A stretch of DNA of 18,595 bases from Candidatus Pelearchaeum sp. (GCA_015520425.1 WAQC01000005.1:1-18595), one strand, 5' to 3'; shown: positions 4,396 through 11,797, counted from the stretch's first letter. The notes: generated from the sequence alone by a model not told the origin. Translations and numbers: made by a program.

Positions 4396-6147
4396 ATGGC
4401 GGACATAATTTTAACGTTTGACCCCTCGCTGGGTCATCAGTTTCATAATTTCCCCCTACTCAGCTTTCTCCCATGCGCACCAGTAAGGTATGTTCCAGCT
4501 CCAGTGTATAATTATCTTGCGCTACCAGACACTCCTGCCGATGAGTATGGCCGCGCTATACTAGCCCCATACGCGGTCAGAAAGATAGAAGCAGCTCTAA
4601 AGAAGAGGTCAAAATTCAACGTTGTTGTAGCGCATCCAAAACATATAGAGCGCTTCATAACGCGTGAAACCAAGATAATCGCAGTAAATACGATGGACCC
4701 GCTGGGATTGGGGCCGCTTTCGCTTATGTTTAACAACGCTGGGCGAGAGCGCTCATGGGTTACAGAAGAGTTTAGCTTGTTGATGCGGCGCATTAATAAG
4801 AGAAGACGCGAAGTTGGTTGTAATGCTAAGCTGGTGGTAGGCGGCTCTGGGGAGTGGGAATTTGAGCACATGCCACAGATGCTGGAAATCTGGCATATAG
4901 ATTATGTAGTCCAAGGAGAGATGGACGACATAATCCACCTCCTGTTTGAGCAGATAATAGAAGACAGAATAGACACGGGTATCTTCCTCTTCGGATACAG
5001 GACGACAACGTTTGACGAGCATGGGCGACCTAGGATAGGATATGTGAAGGATGAGAATGGGCGTTTCATATGCAGGCACCCGTTCTCCAAGTATAGGCTA
5101 CCGAAGATTGATGATATTCCAACAATCATCGCACCAACGATAAGTGGGCAAGCTGAGATAATGCGCGGCTGTGGTATAAACTGTGATTTCTGCGAGGTTA
5201 CAACTAGGCCTTTGAGATATTATCCTCCTGAGAAGGTTTTGGAGGAAGTCTTAGTGAATAAGCGCGGCGGGATAAACAAAGCGTGGTTTGTCACGGATAA
5301 CCAGTGGGCGTACATGGTTTATGACTCTGACTTCTGGCCTAACAAGGAGGCAATACTAGAGCTCTACCGCACGGTCATCGGGAGAGGCGGCGTATCGCAT
5401 GCAAACCCCATGCACGCCACCTTAGCGCCTGTGGTTGCGGAGCCAGAGCTGGCGTTCGGCATAGCGAGCATCGTGGGCGCTGGCCCAAGTAAGCATATAG
5501 GCGTCCAGATAGGCCTTGAGACTGGCAGCGATAAGCTTGTTCTGGCGCATATGGTGAATAAGGCTAAGCCCCTCAAGGTGGGTGTTCATGGAACTTGGGC
5601 TGAGATAGTCGTTGAAGGCCAGAAGATATACAACGCAGCGTACTGGATTCCAGCCTACACGATAATAATAGGACAGGCTGGAGAGGAGGATGAGGATATC
5701 TGGGATACGATTGGCTTGATAAACTACATGGCCTCTGAGGAACTTTACTTCACGGTAACGCCGATGGCGCTGGTGAATCTCGGAGCTCTCCGCGGAACGA
5801 ATACGCTGACCGACGTTTATGGTAGCCTGACCCCCGCACAGGCGGCTTTAATCTATGTATGCTGGCGAAACACTAAGAGAATGGCAGAGACACTAGTATG
5901 GCGCCTATACCGTGGAAACCCAATATTCAGAATGCTCACAACAGGGCTCCTAACATACGGCGCTGCCTTCTGGCTTGACAGGCTGGAGAAACACCTATGT
6001 AAGCTAAACCCAGGAGCGGAGAAAGCTATAGAGAAAGCCAAGAAATACGTTCATATCAAGAGGCTTGGGACAAACTTTAGAAAGCTACGTGAGGAGTTTA
6101 AGCGCTATAAGGAGTTAAGCGCCACGCGGCTACGCATCTCCTCATAA
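4396..6147 (+). CDS. B12-domain-type radical SAM protein, substrate unknown
   Basis: 583 residues. The 4Fe-4S/SAM motif is CGINCDFC (C259, C263, C266; C-x3-C-x2-C), preceded by EIMRG and followed by a strand with FVTDNQ. The N-terminal third resembles the cobalamin-binding-like fold of COG1032 proteins (IIAVNTMDPLGLGPLS, KLVVGGSGEWEF, VVQGEMDDI), but the cobalamin-ligand signature D-x-H-x-x-G is not present, so cobalamin binding is doubtful or base-off. IGLETGSDKLV is the typical radical SAM barrel strand, and the C-terminal 120 residues are helical and basic. The family includes enzymes that build C-C or C-S bonds, among them archaeal lipid enzymes such as the GDGT ring synthases; I cannot assign the substrate. 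It appears to be a single-gene transcript flanked by membrane-protein genes. Confidence 0.85.
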   Translation: MADIILTFDPSLGHQFHNFPLLSFLPCAPVRYVPAPVYNYLALPDTPADEYGRAILAPYAVRKIEAALKKRSKFNVVVAHPKHIERFITRETKIIAVNTMDPLGLGPLSLMFNNAGRERSWVTEEFSLLMRRINKRRREVGCNAKLVVGGSGEWEFEHMPQMLEIWHIDYVVQGEMDDIIHLLFEQIIEDRIDTGIFLFGYRTTTFDEHGRPRIGYVKDENGRFICRHPFSKYRLPKIDDIPTIIAPTISGQAEIMRGCGINCDFCEVTTRPLRYYPPEKVLEEVLVNKRGGINKAWFVTDNQWAYMVYDSDFWPNKEAILELYRTVIGRGGVSHANPMHATLAPVVAEPELAFGIASIVGAGPSKHIGVQIGLETGSDKLVLAHMVNKAKPLKVGVHGTWAEIVVEGQKIYNAAYWIPAYTIIIGQAGEEDEDIWDTIGLINYMASEELYFTVTPMALVNLGALRGTNTLTDVYGSLTPAQAALIYVCWRNTKRMAETLVWRLYRGNPIFRMLTTGLLTYGAAFWLDRLEKHLCKLNPGAEKAIEKAKKYVHIKRLGTNFRKLREEFKRYKELSATRLRISS

Positions 6148-6152
6148 CAAAC

Positions 6153-6159
6153 ATTTAAG
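6153..6159 (+). promoter_or_regulatory. TATA box for the Yip1-like gene
   Basis: ATTTAAG lies 29 bp (centre to ATG) before 6185 in the 37-bp gap after the radical SAM gene, predicting a nearly leaderless transcript independent of it. Confidence 0.55.
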
Positions 6160-6184
6160 AAGCGATATCCAGCCCTCTCTCCGA

Positions 6185-7162
6185 ATGGCTGCAGAGAAAA
6201 TCCTTGACCTAATAGTCAGGCCTTCCAAGTTCTTCTCAGACTTGAGCGACAGCGACTCGCTCTTAAAAGGGCTCGCCGTGTTTGCTGTTGCAGTTCTCAT
6301 AAGTGCTGTCTCATTCCTATACTTCTACGCCAACAAGGTCAAAACCGTCTTGGTTTTGGGGCCTTTCTCCAATATTGAGCTTCCATTACTTCCACCTGAT
6401 TATGTTACCATGTTCTCGCTTAATCGTCTCTTCTTGACTGTTCTTTTTCTCCTGGGGATAAGTCGCGTGGCTGCTAAGTTCATGCGCGTGAGGTATGATG
6501 TTAATATAAAACGTGCAACAAATGCAACTCTCTATACATTCCTGACTCTAGCAATAATTACCGCGGCTAGTATCCCTTTATTGCTAGCGTATCCTGTTCA
6601 GACGTATGGTATAGTTGGCGTTAGTGTGGAGGACGTGTATATAGAGAATGCTTCTCTAACTGGTGTGGGGGAGAATGGTAGTGTTGTTAGTATTGTGGAT
6701 AAGCCTATAAGGGCTCAGCGGCTTGAAGTGATTTACCTGGATAAGGATGGGAATCCAATAGACTGGAGAAGCATAAACCCTACAGATGCGCTGGAGATAA
6801 TAAACTCCTCCAAGCCTATAATGGTACTTTATGACGCCGCTACCGTTGGTGATGTGAAGCTTCCCAAGAGAATAGTCGCCGAGAGTGAGAATATAACCTC
6901 GCTACGTAAGATAGTTTATGGACGGCTCTCTGAGGTTCAGCAAGTTATCCTAGGGGGCTCTCTTCTAAGCAAGAGTGCCGCACCGATAGTTGTCGCCATC
7001 GTAATATTGACGGCGTTCTCGCGTATATGGCTTGTGGCGATAAATATCTTGGCGTTCAAAGTGATGTATGGCTCATCAACAAGGGCAACGTTGGCGCTAG
7101 GTATCTTCATGTACGTGGTATTCACGCTCTTCGGGCTCCCTCCAATCCCTGGAGCGGGCTAG
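6185..7162 (+). CDS. Yip1-domain-like multi-pass membrane protein with a glycosylatable insert
   Basis: 325 residues. The start ILDLIVRPSKFFSDLSDSD resembles the amphipathic P-x-x-F entry helix of the Yip1 domain, then come hydrophobic helices at about 28-48, 78-96, 112-136, 265-290 and 300-318. Between helices 3 and 4 is a polar segment of about 125 residues (137-261) containing four N-glycosylation sequons (N155, N164, N207, N236), which suggests that it faces outward and is glycosylated. Prokaryotic Yip1-like proteins have no settled function; a transport or membrane-organising role is possible. The long insert between transmembrane helices is unusual for this fold. Its stop shares CTAG with the convergent coaD gene. 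Confidence 0.65.
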   Translation: MAAEKILDLIVRPSKFFSDLSDSDSLLKGLAVFAVAVLISAVSFLYFYANKVKTVLVLGPFSNIELPLLPPDYVTMFSLNRLFLTVLFLLGISRVAAKFMRVRYDVNIKRATNATLYTFLTLAIITAASIPLLLAYPVQTYGIVGVSVEDVYIENASLTGVGENGSVVSIVDKPIRAQRLEVIYLDKDGNPIDWRSINPTDALEIINSSKPIMVLYDAATVGDVKLPKRIVAESENITSLRKIVYGRLSEVQQVILGGSLLSKSAAPIVVAIVILTAFSRIWLVAINILAFKVMYGSSTRATLALGIFMYVVFTLFGLPPIPGAG

Positions 7163-7887
7163 GAGAGGCTCTTCCGCACAACCTTACCATCTGCCGTTAT
7201 CTCGCCAGCAGCTATTCTAGTGCTTGAGATGGGCTTACCATCCTCGGCTATCACTATAGGACATACAATAATCTCCAACTTCTGCAACCCTTTCTCAGCC
7301 CGTTTAGAGTTTATCTCGTACGCGCGGCCTACAGTGAAAGGGCTGACGATTATAGCCTCGGCTTCAGGCTCGCTGATAGAAGGGCCATAAGGGTCGTTTA
7401 TCTCAACAATCTTTGCGCGGTCTATCCAGCCCCAGCGCTGTAGCTCCTTCTCTAACAGCTCCAGCCGCCGCTCATATCGCATTACCCCATGCTTCTTCTC
7501 CAGCCGCTCTACCAGCGAATCGCTGGTTAAGCCTATTATGACATTCTCAGCCTCTCTGAACGCTGTGAGGAGAAGCGCGAGGTGGCCATAGTGTATTCCG
7601 TCAAACGTCCCGCCTGTAACAGCTAGTTTGAAGCGGGGCTCGCTCGGCGGTGGGTTAGAAAGCTCATCCACGACATCTTCGGGTGTCATCCTGGTTTCAT
7701 GTAGTAAAACCATGGCCTCGCCGCGTGTTATGCCCAACTTCACGCAAAGCTCGTCAACCGTTATGAACGGCTCTTCGCGCAGAATCTTCTCCGACAGAAA
7801 CGCCTTATGCGCATGGTACAGCGGGAGAGAATGGACGGTCTCCACTAATATGCTCCACAACGGGTTTCTAAGGTAATCGCGCGCCAA
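7159..7887 (-). CDS. coaD: Archaeal phosphopantetheine adenylyltransferase with an N-terminal extension
   Basis: 242 residues. The C-terminal part (about 86-242) is the archaeal nucleotidyltransferase: GGTFDGIHYGHLALL carries the H-x-G-H catalytic motif, IIGLTSDSLV follows, and ISSTRIAAGEI is the second nucleotide-binding motif. It converts 4'-phosphopantetheine and ATP to dephospho-CoA and diphosphate, the penultimate step of CoA synthesis. Archaeal CoaD is usually about 150-160 residues, so the first 85 residues are extra; they contain ITVDELCVKLGITRGEAMVL, which looks like a helix-turn-helix. The start is TTG at 7885-7887, placed by the TATA-like GTTAAAGC about 30 bp upstream; no later ATG precedes the catalytic domain. 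The CoA product feeds the acyl-CoA enzymes encoded further along. Confidence 0.85.
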   Translation of the reverse strand: MARDYLRNPLWSILVETVHSLPLYHAHKAFLSEKILREEPFITVDELCVKLGITRGEAMVLLHETRMTPEDVVDELSNPPPSEPRFKLAVTGGTFDGIHYGHLALLLTAFREAENVIIGLTSDSLVERLEKKHGVMRYERRLELLEKELQRWGWIDRAKIVEINDPYGPSISEPEAEAIIVSPFTVGRAYEINSKRAEKGLQKLEIIVCPIVIAEDGKPISSTRIAAGEITADGKVVRKSLS

Positions 7888-7913
7888 TCCAGTGATACGA
7901 CGCTCAAAAGCAA

Positions 7914-7921
7914 GCTTTAAC
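7914..7921 (-). promoter_or_regulatory. TATA box for coaD
   Basis: The minus strand reads GTTAAAGC, predicting a start near 7891, so the TTG at 7887 would be nearly leaderless. Confidence 0.45.
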
Positions 7922-7954
7922 TCTACACATTATTAAGTAGGTTCTTGTGAAAAA

Positions 7955-7961
7955 CTTATAT
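7955..7961 (+). promoter_or_regulatory. TATA box for the coiled-coil/tldD operon
   Basis: CTTATAT predicts a transcript start near 7985. The leader contains GGAGGAG at 7993-7999, just before the ATG at 8003, a clear ribosome-binding site. Confidence 0.55.
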
Positions 7962-8002
7962 CACCATCGTAGGATAGCTGGTGAAGAGCGGCGGAGGAGC
8001 CT

Positions 8003-8278
8003 ATGTCTGAGCTGGATGAACGGTTGAGGGAGGTTGAGGAGCAGCTAAGCTACTGTGAGAAGCTAGTCCTGGCCGAGACGCGGCTCCAGCTAGCGACACT
8101 CCTGCTTGAAGAACTGCTGGAGAAAGTGCAGCAGATGCAGGAATCCGCTGGAGAGAACTCCACACACCTCCGCGCCCTCTCCGAGAAGATAAAACTACTA
8201 TACCACAGGGCGAAGGCCCTCCTCTCACTACAGGAGGGGACTTCAAACAAAAGCATGTATAGGACATCAGAGGACTAA
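8003..8278 (+). CDS. Short coiled-coil protein upstream of tldD, unknown function
   Basis: 91 residues, almost entirely helical with heptad leucines (LREVEEQL, LQLATLLLEELLEKVQQM, HLRALSEKIKLLYHRAKALL), consistent with two antiparallel helices or a dimeric coiled coil. It is acidic and has a single cysteine (C18). A strong ribosome-binding site, GGAGGAG, supports the ATG. The tldD start follows after a 33-bp gap with its own Shine-Dalgarno sequence and no separate TATA box, so the two are probably cotranscribed. No family is recognised; a small partner or prefoldin-like helper is possible but not shown. Confidence 0.65.
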   Translation: MSELDERLREVEEQLSYCEKLVLAETRLQLATLLLEELLEKVQQMQESAGENSTHLRALSEKIKLLYHRAKALLSLQEGTSNKSMYRTSED

Positions 8279-8311
8279 AATAAGCAAAACAGCAAACAAG
8301 GGTGAAGAGAT

Positions 8312-9748
8312 TTGGAGGATTTGTTATTACTGGCGGTTGATTATGCCCGTCGTCTAGGCGCCTCATACAGCGAGGCAAGATACCAGCGCGACATGATTGA
8401 GCGGACAGTGCTCAAGAATGGTGTTCCAGAGGTATCGGCAGACGAGATAAGCCGTGGAATAAGTGTGAGAGTGATAGTTGATGGAAGTCTGGGTTTCGCT
8501 TCCACGAATGAGCTAACTAGGCCCGCTGTTAGGAAGGCTGTTAAGGAGGCTATAACAACGGCACGCGCTGCAGCTTCTCTACTGAAGAGAAAGATAACGA
8601 TGTCTGAGGAGAGGATGGAGAAGGCTAAGGTTGTGATTAAGCCGCGTGTAGCTTTCGCTAACGTTGATACGGAGGCGCGGGTTAGCCTGCTTAAGGAGTC
8701 CGATGGCATGGCTCTTGCTATGGCTGAGAAAAAGGGCGTTAAACTCCCAGCGCGTCTTCTGGATGTTGGCTCATGGAATACCGAGAAGCATGTTATCAAC
8801 AGCGATGGCGCAGACGTTTATAGCTACACGCCGCGTGCTACGGTTGATTATTTTATTACGGTCTTTAACCAGCAGCGCGGAACTGTCCAGCGGTTTGAGA
8901 ACCTAGGTGCTTCGCGGGGCTGGGAGGCGGTTGAGCGCTGGCTCCTCCCAGAGCATTTAGAGAGCGAAGTCGCCGCCCTAGCTGATGTTTTACACAAAGC
9001 TGTGGAGCCGCCTAGGGAAGAGATAGACCTGCTCCTAGGGCCAGAGATAGTCGGACTAGTGTGCCACGAGTCAGCTGGCCATCCAGGAGAGGCAGACAGG
9101 ATGCTGGGCAGGGAAGCAGCGCAGGCAGGTGAGACATACATCAAACGCGAGTTGCTGGGAACTAGGATAGGCTCGGAGCATGTTACGGTTGTTGACGACC
9201 CCACCATACCACACTCGTTTGGGTATTACTTGTATGATGAGGAAGGTGTCAGGGCTAGGGAGAGGGTGCTGATAGACAGAGGTGTTCTCAGGGAGCTTCT
9301 ACACAACCGCGAGACAGCGCCGCTCTTTGACACCAGTAGCAACGCCGCCGCCCGCGCAAACGAGTTTGACCGCGAGCCGATAGTGAGGATGGCTAACACG
9401 TACATGAAGCCAGGAGAGCACAGCGTTGAGGAGCTCATAGAAGAGGTTAAGGATGGTATTTACGTCAAGTCATACCAGGAGTGGAATATAGATGATAAGC
9501 GCTGGAACCAGCGCTATGTCGGCGTAGTTGCCACGCGGATAAAGGATGGTGAAGAAGTAGGGTTGGTTAGGAACCCAGTCATAGACCTGACCACACGCGG
9601 GCTATACTCCTCAATAACCGCTGTTGCCAACGACCTAAAGTTCTTCGCAGGCTACTGCGGAAAAGGCGACCCGATGCAGGGGATACCAGTCTGGTTCGGA
9701 GGGCCTACAGTGCTGCTAAAAAATGTGAGGGTGGGTTTTAGGCCCTAG
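8312..9748 (+). CDS. tldD: TldD-type metalloprotease
   Basis: 478 residues, the usual TldD length. The zinc motif is HESAGH (H252, E253, H257; HExxxH), followed by GEAD. The N-terminal region RRLGASYSEARYQRDMIERT and the C-terminal block FGGPTVLLKNVRVG are typical of the family; TSSNAAARANEF lies in the active-site cleft region. TldD works with TldE, an inactive homologue, as a heterodimeric protease that degrades unfolded or leader peptides through a narrow channel. TldE is not in this window. The start is TTG 8312, supported by GGTGA at 8301-8305 with a 6-nt spacing. The Met/Glu start MEDLLLLAVDYARRLG fits the family, and no better start is upstream. Confidence 0.92.
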   Translation: MEDLLLLAVDYARRLGASYSEARYQRDMIERTVLKNGVPEVSADEISRGISVRVIVDGSLGFASTNELTRPAVRKAVKEAITTARAAASLLKRKITMSEERMEKAKVVIKPRVAFANVDTEARVSLLKESDGMALAMAEKKGVKLPARLLDVGSWNTEKHVINSDGADVYSYTPRATVDYFITVFNQQRGTVQRFENLGASRGWEAVERWLLPEHLESEVAALADVLHKAVEPPREEIDLLLGPEIVGLVCHESAGHPGEADRMLGREAAQAGETYIKRELLGTRIGSEHVTVVDDPTIPHSFGYYLYDEEGVRARERVLIDRGVLRELLHNRETAPLFDTSSNAAARANEFDREPIVRMANTYMKPGEHSVEELIEEVKDGIYVKSYQEWNIDDKRWNQRYVGVVATRIKDGEEVGLVRNPVIDLTTRGLYSSITAVANDLKFFAGYCGKGDPMQGIPVWFGGPTVLLKNVRVGFRP

Positions 9749-9762
9749 AAGACCAGCCAAAG

Positions 9763-9984
9763 CTATACCTTTCTTATCTTCTCTCCTGTTGCTAAGTTTA
9801 TCTTGTTTCCTTCCTGGTCGTAGGCGTATAATGCGTCATCGGCCTCGTCGCGCGTCTTTGTGTGGCTTCCGTCGCAGAAGGGATACTTCTGGCTCAAACC
9901 GCACATGCATATAGCCACGGTGTCGCCCTTAGGCGTGTTGAAGACATGCGGGCTCTTAGCCGTGTGTATGATTATCCGCGCCAT
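9763..9984 (-). CDS. CDGSH iron-sulfur domain protein
   Basis: 73 residues from the ATG at 9982-9984. The motif CMCGLSQKYPFCDGSH gives the three Cys and one His ligands of a 2Fe-2S cluster (C-x-C-x2-S-x3-P-x-C-D-G-S-H). The protein starts MARIIIHTAKSPHVF and ends with a DGxxxNLATGEKI-like strand, as in small archaeal mitoNEET-type proteins. The role is probably electron transfer or cluster transfer; the partner is unknown. A GTG at 10044 is in frame but the TATA-like box (10015-10026) lies between it and the ATG, so the shorter protein is chosen. It is convergent with tldD (14-bp gap). Confidence 0.88.
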   Translation of the reverse strand: MARIIIHTAKSPHVFNTPKGDTVAICMCGLSQKYPFCDGSHTKTRDEADDALYAYDQEGNKINLATGEKIRKV

Positions 9985-10014
9985 TCCAGGGACACCAAAT
10001 AAACCCGATTTCAG

Positions 10015-10026
10015 CCAATATTTATC
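10015..10026 (-). promoter_or_regulatory. TATA box for the CDGSH gene
   Basis: The minus strand reads GATAAATATTGG, predicting transcription from about 9995, 11 nt before the ATG. Confidence 0.5.
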
Positions 10027-10089
10027 ATAATTCCTTACTATCACGACACTATGTGGCGTGGGTGTAACTTACATGCTTGCGTGGTAAAG

Positions 10090-10099
10090 GCATATATGC
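10090..10099 (+). promoter_or_regulatory. Palindromic TATA region for the PDCD5-like operon
   Basis: GCATATATGC is a perfect 10-bp palindrome that contains the TATA-like core. It predicts a start near 10121 and a leader of about 36 nt carrying GAGGGTG just before the ATG at 10157, so this operon is unusual here in having a leader with a Shine-Dalgarno sequence. Confidence 0.45.
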
Positions 10100-10156
10100 T
10101 GAGCCGTAATATGGTATTTGGCTAGCTATAGAGAGTGTAGAAGAGGGTGCTGAACT

Positions 10157-10534
10157 ATGGTTGATGAGGACTTGGAGCTTAAGCGGCTACAGCTCCGTAG
10201 GCTTCGTAGGCTGGCTGCGATGGCTATGGCTGGGGAGCAGAAAGAAACGCGGAGCGAGCTCTCTCCTCTTGAGCGGCTCAAACCGTATCTTGGTGAGCGT
10301 GCCGAGGAGGTTTTAGAGGCAGCCTCAAGCCAATACCCCCGCGAGACCGAGGAAATAGTGAGACAGCTCGCAGACCTGGCCGAGGCAGGCCGCATAAGAG
10401 AAAAGATAGACGGCGGCCAGCTATATGCGCTCTTTAGAACCCTTGGGCTAAGGGTAAAGCTTGACACGAAGGTAGTCTATCTAAAACGCGGTGAGGAGAA
10501 GAGTTTAAGCGACCTCATAAGGAAGGGCATATAA
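10157..10534 (+). CDS. PDCD5/TFAR19-like DNA-binding protein
   Basis: 125 residues: a charged N-terminal helix (EDLELKRLQLRRLRRLAAMA), then a helical core where QYPRETEEIVRQLADLAEAG and RIREKIDGGQLYALFRTLG match the PDCD5 pattern (L-x-QLA-x-x-G-x-I-x-x-KI-D-x-QL). An extra basic strand-like tail (VKLDTKVVYLKRGEEKSL) replaces the usual short end. PDCD5-family archaeal proteins bind double-stranded DNA and may act in chromatin or as prefoldin-like factors. This copy is divergent at its N-terminal half, so the call is probable. It is followed after one nucleotide by the ArsC-like gene, implying translational coupling. Confidence 0.65.
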   Translation: MVDEDLELKRLQLRRLRRLAAMAMAGEQKETRSELSPLERLKPYLGERAEEVLEAASSQYPRETEEIVRQLADLAEAGRIREKIDGGQLYALFRTLGLRVKLDTKVVYLKRGEEKSLSDLIRKGI

Positions 10535-10535
10535 G

Positions 10536-10889
10536 ATGAGAGTGTCCTTCTACTGGAAGCCAACATGCGCCACTTGTAGGCGCGTAAAGAAAGAATTGCA
10601 GCAATCAGGTATTGAGCTTGAACTGATAGAATTGTTCAAACAGCCTCCACCGCGTGATGTTTTACGTAAGCTGATAGAGAAATATGGTGTGGATGGAATA
10701 TTACGGAAAAACAGCAACGACTATAAACGGCTTGGTCTCAAAAATAGGAAGCTATCACCAGACGAGGCTGTGGAGCTTCTCCTCGCAAACCCTGACCTGA
10801 TTAAACGCCCCGTAGTCAAGGCTGGCTCGCTCATCTTCGCGGGCTGGGATGAAGAAGTGCTGAAAATCCTTAAAAGACAAACAAAATAA
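10536..10889 (+). CDS. ArsC/Spx-family thioredoxin-fold protein
   Basis: 117 residues. WKPTCATCRRVKKELQQSG puts C11 and C14 at the start of the first helix, giving a CxxC; C11 is at the catalytic position of ArsC. LIKRPVVKAGSLIFAGWDEE holds the arginine and cis-proline region that binds the oxyanion in ArsC. The family spans arsenate reductases, YffB and Spx regulators; glutaredoxin-coupled arsenate reduction is possible, but the redox pair and the lack of other ars genes leave it open. It starts one nucleotide after the PDCD5-like stop, so the pair forms an operon. The next gene (gcvH) has its own TATA box. Confidence 0.75.
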   Translation: MRVSFYWKPTCATCRRVKKELQQSGIELELIELFKQPPPRDVLRKLIEKYGVDGILRKNSNDYKRLGLKNRKLSPDEAVELLLANPDLIKRPVVKAGSLIFAGWDEEVLKILKRQTK

Positions 10890-10914
10890 GATATTTAGCG
10901 CGTCGTGAAAAGTA

Positions 10915-10925
10915 AGATATAATAG
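10915..10925 (+). promoter_or_regulatory. TATA box for gcvH
   Basis: AGATATAATAG predicts transcription from about 10945, leaving a leader of about 25 nt that contains GGGG and GGTGA stretches before the ATG at 10970. Confidence 0.45.
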
Positions 10926-10969
10926 GTATGCATTAGCGCGGCTCTCTGGTCCGCGCGGGGTTGGTGAAT

Positions 10970-11389
10970 ATGTCCGAGACTTTTGAAGTTCCCGACGACT
11001 TGCTATATACAAAAGACCATGAATGGGTGCGTATAGAGAAGAAGATTGGTGTCGTCGGGATAACTGATTATGCGCAGAAGAAGCTCCGAGAGGTAATATA
11101 TGTGGAGCTCCCTAACGTCAATACGCGTGTGAGGCAGAAAGAGACGTTAGCCACTGTAGAGTCTGTTAAGGCTACGTCAGACATTTATGCTCCTCTCTCA
11201 GGCAGGATTACCGAGGTTAATGTTAAGCTGGTTGATACCCCAGAGCTGATTAATGACTCGCCATACGAGGAGGGCTGGATAGCCAAGATAGAGATAACCG
11301 ACCAGTCGGAGCTGGATAAGCTGATGGACGCCGACGAGTACCGCCGCTATATAGAAGCCCTAGAGGAGGAGGCTGGAGAAGGCGACTAG
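10970..11389 (+). CDS. gcvH: Glycine cleavage system H protein (lipoyl carrier)
   Basis: 139 residues. LYTKDHEWVRI is the N-terminal signature, and ESVKATSDIYAPLSG carries the lipoylated lysine (K67) on a beta-turn; EGWIAKIEI follows as in the family. GcvH shuttles the methylamine and reducing equivalents in the glycine cleavage system as a lipoyl arm. No gcvT, gcvP, lpd or lipoate ligase is present here, so it might also serve other lipoate-dependent metabolism. Three start codons are in frame (TTG 10961, GTG 10964, ATG 10970); the ATG gives the typical length, though the GGTGA at 10963-10967 would be too close to it, so a start at 10961 or 10964 is possible. Confidence 0.92.
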   Translation: MSETFEVPDDLLYTKDHEWVRIEKKIGVVGITDYAQKKLREVIYVELPNVNTRVRQKETLATVESVKATSDIYAPLSGRITEVNVKLVDTPELINDSPYEEGWIAKIEITDQSELDKLMDADEYRRYIEALEEEAGEGD

Positions 11390-11398
11390 AGAAGAGGG

Positions 11399-11410
11399 CA
11401 TATACTTATC
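11399..11410 (+). promoter_or_regulatory. TATA box for the arcadin-1-like gene
   Basis: CATATACTTATC lies in the 57-bp gap after gcvH and predicts a start near 11430, about 17 nt before the TTG at 11447. Confidence 0.45.
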
Positions 11411-11446
11411 TTATCCCACTACAAGCCTAGAAGGGTAGAACAGACC

Positions 11447-11797
11447 TTGGTATTGGTTAAGGTTCAACGCGTAAGTAGCTATACAGACCCAGAGACATCT
11501 AGGCCTGGCAAGATAATTGAGCTGGTGGAAGTTCGTAGCAGGGGAGGCGTCGTAGTAGGTGGGCAGAGTGAGGAGTCGGTTATGATACAGCGAATGTTAC
11601 AGACAGCCCTTATGCAGATGCAGTCGCTTGGTCTAGTTCCGCCCATGAGGGAGATGACGTTCCCCAAACTAATCCTCTACCTAACCGAGGAGGAATACGA
11701 CCTACTTAATGTGAAGCTTGAGGTTAACGAGGTCTATGAGCTGACGTTCAGGGATGGCTCAATAAGCTTCAAACGGCCTGAACGGCTAGGCTACTAG
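11447..11797 (+). CDS. Arcadin-1-like small protein
   Basis: 116 residues. The pattern VKVQRVSSYTDPETSRPGK, then IIELVEVRSRG, a central QRMLQTALMQMQSLGLV helix, REMTFPKLILYLTEEEYDLL and NEVYELTFRDGSISFK is what I associate with arcadin-1, an accessory protein first defined next to the crenactin gene in crenarchaea and thought to work with that actin filament. I am matching from memory, so the call is moderate. Crenactin and the other arcadins are not in this window. The start is TTG 11447; TTG 11453 is two codons on. The gene is 12 bp from the convergent CDP-alcohol phosphotransferase. Confidence 0.5.
   Translation: MVLVKVQRVSSYTDPETSRPGKIIELVEVRSRGGVVVGGQSEESVMIQRMLQTALMQMQSLGLVPPMREMTFPKLILYLTEEEYDLLNVKLEVNEVYELTFRDGSISFKRPERLGY

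Noticed and set aside
4753..5129. Several minus-strand open frames inside the radical SAM gene
   Set aside because: They are shadows of a well-supported long gene, with no start signals or family resemblance.
8001..8378. 125-residue minus-strand open frame over the coiled-coil gene and the tldD start
   Set aside because: Low-complexity serine/proline-rich translation, antisense to two genes with good ribosome-binding sites.
10536..10889. Naming the gene arsC
   Set aside because: The fold and cysteine match, but the family also holds Spx and YffB types, and no arsenic genes are nearby.
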